DNA of 64,000 bases. It comes from Lachnospiraceae bacterium. Lineage in GTDB: Bacteria; Bacillota; Clostridia; Lachnospirales; Lachnospiraceae. This document shows positions 62,088 to 64,000 of the stretch, piece by piece (the stretch's first letter is position 1; every line of letters begins with the position of its first letter). The translations under genes were made by a program, and so were the position numbers. The stretch is from positions 17,668-81,667 of the forward strand of contig FZRB01000021.1 of the NCBI GenBank assembly GCA_900199595.1. Direction: 5' to 3'. The notes under the pieces were generated by a model. That model was not told where the DNA came from and made no database searches. It saw only the letters and a list, made by a program, of their open reading frames with translations.

Positions 62088-63923
62088 ATGTACAAAAAAG
62101 GTTTAAAAAACTTTAAAAGGATAAAAGTTATAGTGGCGCTGCTCTTAGCAGGTTCACTTGCTTTTTCCGGTTCCTATAAATCATTTTCAACTCCGGCTTC
62201 GGTAGTATATGCTGATGGAGATACAACTGAAGCGGCCGGAACTGAAGGTTCAGGAGAGACGAAAACTGAGGATGAAGAAGATAATATACTTAAGGCAAAA
62301 ACGGGACGTATAGCCTATTGGGAGTGGAAGCAGGTTACTAGCGTAAAGGATACATTTGCAGATAATAAGTATCATCCGATTCTTTTTGCAAGCTGTAAAA
62401 CAGTTCCTTATTCAAATTATAATCATGCGTTTCTTTCTTCTTATTCAGATAGAGATCATGTAAGGCTTCCAACCAATACTGTTGAGGCTAATAATTTTAA
62501 GGATGAGTTCCCTTCTGTTGAAAATAATCCGGAAAAAGAAGTCGGATATTATGGCCACTATGGAAAATACTCTAATGAGGCCCATTCTCCATCCTATTAT
62601 TTTAATGCAACAAGAAGTGTTTATTATTTTAATACACAAACGGGAAAGACTGGTATATCCGATTCAGATTTTAAGTCAAACCGTTTCTTTACATATGGTG
62701 ATTCCATGGGAGTTCCCTGGGTCAGGGCAGCTTACTGGGGACCTGATGGAGGACGTACGATGATAAGCATCTGTTTCCCTAAAAAACAGCTTTCAAATGG
62801 TGAATGTGGTGTATGGCAGCCTGACAATAAGGATTTTTACCTCGATGTAAGAGCTTGGGGCGATGATAGTATTGGTAAAAATCGTGAACCAACTCTTTGT
62901 ATAACACATAATCAGACCAGAGATGATCATATTGAAGATATCTGGCATCTGGTTTTCAGCAATGATGCCTGGTACATTTTGTCTTATAATGATAGCTACA
63001 GAAATGAAGTATGCTATGATAATTTCGGAGCAAATATATTGAATGGTAACACAGATTATTCTGTTCTATCTCTTTTTGCCGGTTCCTATTATAGTATAAT
63101 ACCTCAGGGTTCCAAGTCCCCTTGTCTGTCTCGTGAGGATACATATTGTGGTTGGAAAATATTTGAAGGTTTTCCTCATCTTATGACATCACTTGAGTCC
63201 CAGACTGTAACAGCACCTGAAGTTATGCCTATAGATGCAGGAGTATTTATGGGGGCAGGAGATGATGAAGACGATAATGGAACTCCAGAGCTGTCTGATG
63301 GTATCGTTCTTCCAAAGGGACAGACACTTACCATAGATGGTGGAACTGTTTATGTAGCTACGAATTTTCTAAATAATGGAAAAATCAAGATTATTAATGG
63401 TGGAACCCTCATAGTCAAAAATGGTGGTTGTATATCTCCTTATACCAAGAACTGTGCAGGAGAGGGGACCATCGAGTGTGACGGTGGGAATATCATCGTT
63501 ATGGAGGGTGGAAAGATATATGGTTTCTGTACCGGAGTAAGTAAGACATCTAATCCGTATAATGAAAAGAATGCGCCAATCCGTATAGTAGGTGGTGGTA
63601 CAATGATCAATTACGGAACAGCTGTTTTCACCTATGGAGTAATCGGTAAGGGAAGTAAGATAGAAAACCGTAATAAAGGAGTTCTGAAATTCGGTTACAA
63701 CAGAATCGATCAGTTGGAATTTATGAACAGAAGTCCAAAGAACATGGGACTTTCGGATCCGGCCAATTATCCGGAAGGAAAAGTCACCATTGGTCTGTTT
63801 GGAATCGGAAGTGATAAAGCGACGGTATATAATGAGAAAGCTGCAACCTTTGAACATAAGGGTAAAAACAGTGCAGATGTTGCTCCATCTGACAGGGTTG
63901 ATATTATAGTACCGAATTATTAA
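62088..63923 (+). CDS. Secreted beta-helix-like surface protein
   Basis: A 611-residue exported protein with a signal segment (about 14-43, ending VVYADG). A Glu/Thr linker and a Tyr/Trp-rich N-terminal domain (about 60-370) follow, which I do not recognise. From about 405 the sequence reads as short parallel beta-strand turns (LTIDGGTVYVATNFLNNGKI, IINGGTLIVKNGG, IECDGGNIIVMEGGKIYG), typical of a right-handed beta-helix as in adhesins or polysaccharide-binding proteins. There is no sorting signal. GGAGG precedes the ATG, and the SARP-type promoter links it to the T4SS regulon. Confidence 0.75.
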   Translation: MYKKGLKNFKRIKVIVALLLAGSLAFSGSYKSFSTPASVVYADGDTTEAAGTEGSGETKTEDEEDNILKAKTGRIAYWEWKQVTSVKDTFADNKYHPILFASCKTVPYSNYNHAFLSSYSDRDHVRLPTNTVEANNFKDEFPSVENNPEKEVGYYGHYGKYSNEAHSPSYYFNATRSVYYFNTQTGKTGISDSDFKSNRFFTYGDSMGVPWVRAAYWGPDGGRTMISICFPKKQLSNGECGVWQPDNKDFYLDVRAWGDDSIGKNREPTLCITHNQTRDDHIEDIWHLVFSNDAWYILSYNDSYRNEVCYDNFGANILNGNTDYSVLSLFAGSYYSIIPQGSKSPCLSREDTYCGWKIFEGFPHLMTSLESQTVTAPEVMPIDAGVFMGAGDDEDDNGTPELSDGIVLPKGQTLTIDGGTVYVATNFLNNGKIKIINGGTLIVKNGGCISPYTKNCAGEGTIECDGGNIIVMEGGKIYGFCTGVSKTSNPYNEKNAPIRIVGGGTMINYGTAVFTYGVIGKGSKIENRNKGVLKFGYNRIDQLEFMNRSPKNMGLSDPANYPEGKVTIGLFGIGSDKATVYNEKAATFEHKGKNSADVAPSDRVDIIVPNY

Positions 63924-63937
63924 AATGTAACATTATG

Positions 63938-63983
63938 ATGTGACACTCTCTGCTTAAGTGAGTGTCACGTTTTGTTATTTTTT
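63938..63983. terminator. Hairpin terminator at the window end
   Basis: GTGACACTC (63940-63948) pairs with GAGTGTCAC (63960-63968), followed by GTTTTGTTATTTTTT. It is another member of the TGACA/TGTCA group. Confidence 0.82.
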
Positions 63984-63990
63984 CGTCCCC

Positions 63991-63995
63991 GGAGG
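63991..63995 (+). promoter_or_regulatory. Ribosome binding site of a gene beyond the window
   Basis: CCCCGGAGGTTTAT at the very end resembles the site CCCCGGAGGAAAACC before the gene at 62088, so the next gene probably starts just outside the window. Confidence 0.5.
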
Positions 63996-64000
63996 TTTAT

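Noticed and set aside
31284..63923. Ordinary integrative conjugative element
   Set aside because: No relaxase, integrase, excisionase, partition gene, att repeats or oriT-like structure could be found in the window; the flanks would need checking.

Overview
All protein-coding genes in this 64 kb window lie on the + strand. Low-to-moderate GC, strong AGGAGG-type ribosome binding sites, several TTG starts, and protein families such as IorAB, DUF975, SleB-type hydrolases and REC-wHTH SARP-like regulators point to a Gram-positive anaerobe. Lachnospiraceae (Butyrivibrio/Pseudobutyrivibrio/Roseburia-like) is my inference; no rRNA or tRNA is present to fix the taxon. No gap between genes exceeds 300 bases.

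Region 1 (1-25.4 kb) is mostly housekeeping. It holds pheS (5' end cut by the window), pheT, queA, a membrane-anchored glycerophosphodiester phosphodiesterase and a small membrane protein. An SH3/amidase-like lipoprotein that has lost its zinc ligands follows, then a SleB-type wall hydrolase with a WalR-like operator upstream. Next come arginine genes (argG, argJ, argB) with a histidine phosphatase between them, a ComEA-like lipoprotein, an orphan WalR-like response regulator, iorA-iorB, DUF975, an OmpR/VanS-type two-component pair and an acyl-CoA synthetase. An L,D-transpeptidase-like lipoprotein and a coiled-coil SleB-type hydrolase close the region.

Region 2 (25.4-31.2 kb) is a regulatory block. 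It has two LytS-type histidine kinases, a multi-pass membrane protein, and three paralogous response regulators that join a receiver to a SARP-type winged helix and end in a truncated BTAD segment with a shared YMxxYSW motif.

Region 3 (31.2-64 kb) looks like a Gram-positive type IV secretion (T4SS) locus with no relaxase, integrase or replication gene in view. It encodes a VirB2-like pilin, a VirD4/TraG coupling ATPase, an anchored surface protein, a TrbL/VirB6-like channel protein with an Asn/Gln-rich tail, and a 1618-residue VirB3-VirB4 fusion with a very acidic tail. A STAS anti-anti-sigma protein follows, then a 2241-residue exported protein, a basic coiled-coil protein and an RsbW-like anti-sigma kinase. 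After these come a charged coiled-coil protein, a PAS/HD-GYP phosphodiesterase, a GNAT acetyltransferase, two large unknown cytosolic proteins, two paralogous membrane-anchored proteins and a secreted beta-helix-like protein.

The main result is a shared promoter architecture. Five promoters carry two direct repeats of TGTTG(C/G)(R)C at exact 11-bp period, followed 9 nt later by a TATAAT-like -10 and no recognisable -35. They precede the second SARP-like regulator, the pilin, the T4SS core operon, the giant exported protein and the last secreted protein. This is the geometry known for SARP-family activators, so I infer that the SARP-like two-component systems switch on the whole T4SS and its surface proteins. 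Partner switching (STAS/RsbW) and c-di-GMP (HD-GYP) may add further control. Dispersed repeats sit immediately upstream of many start codons, and a recurring TGACA/TGTCA hairpin family serves as terminators.
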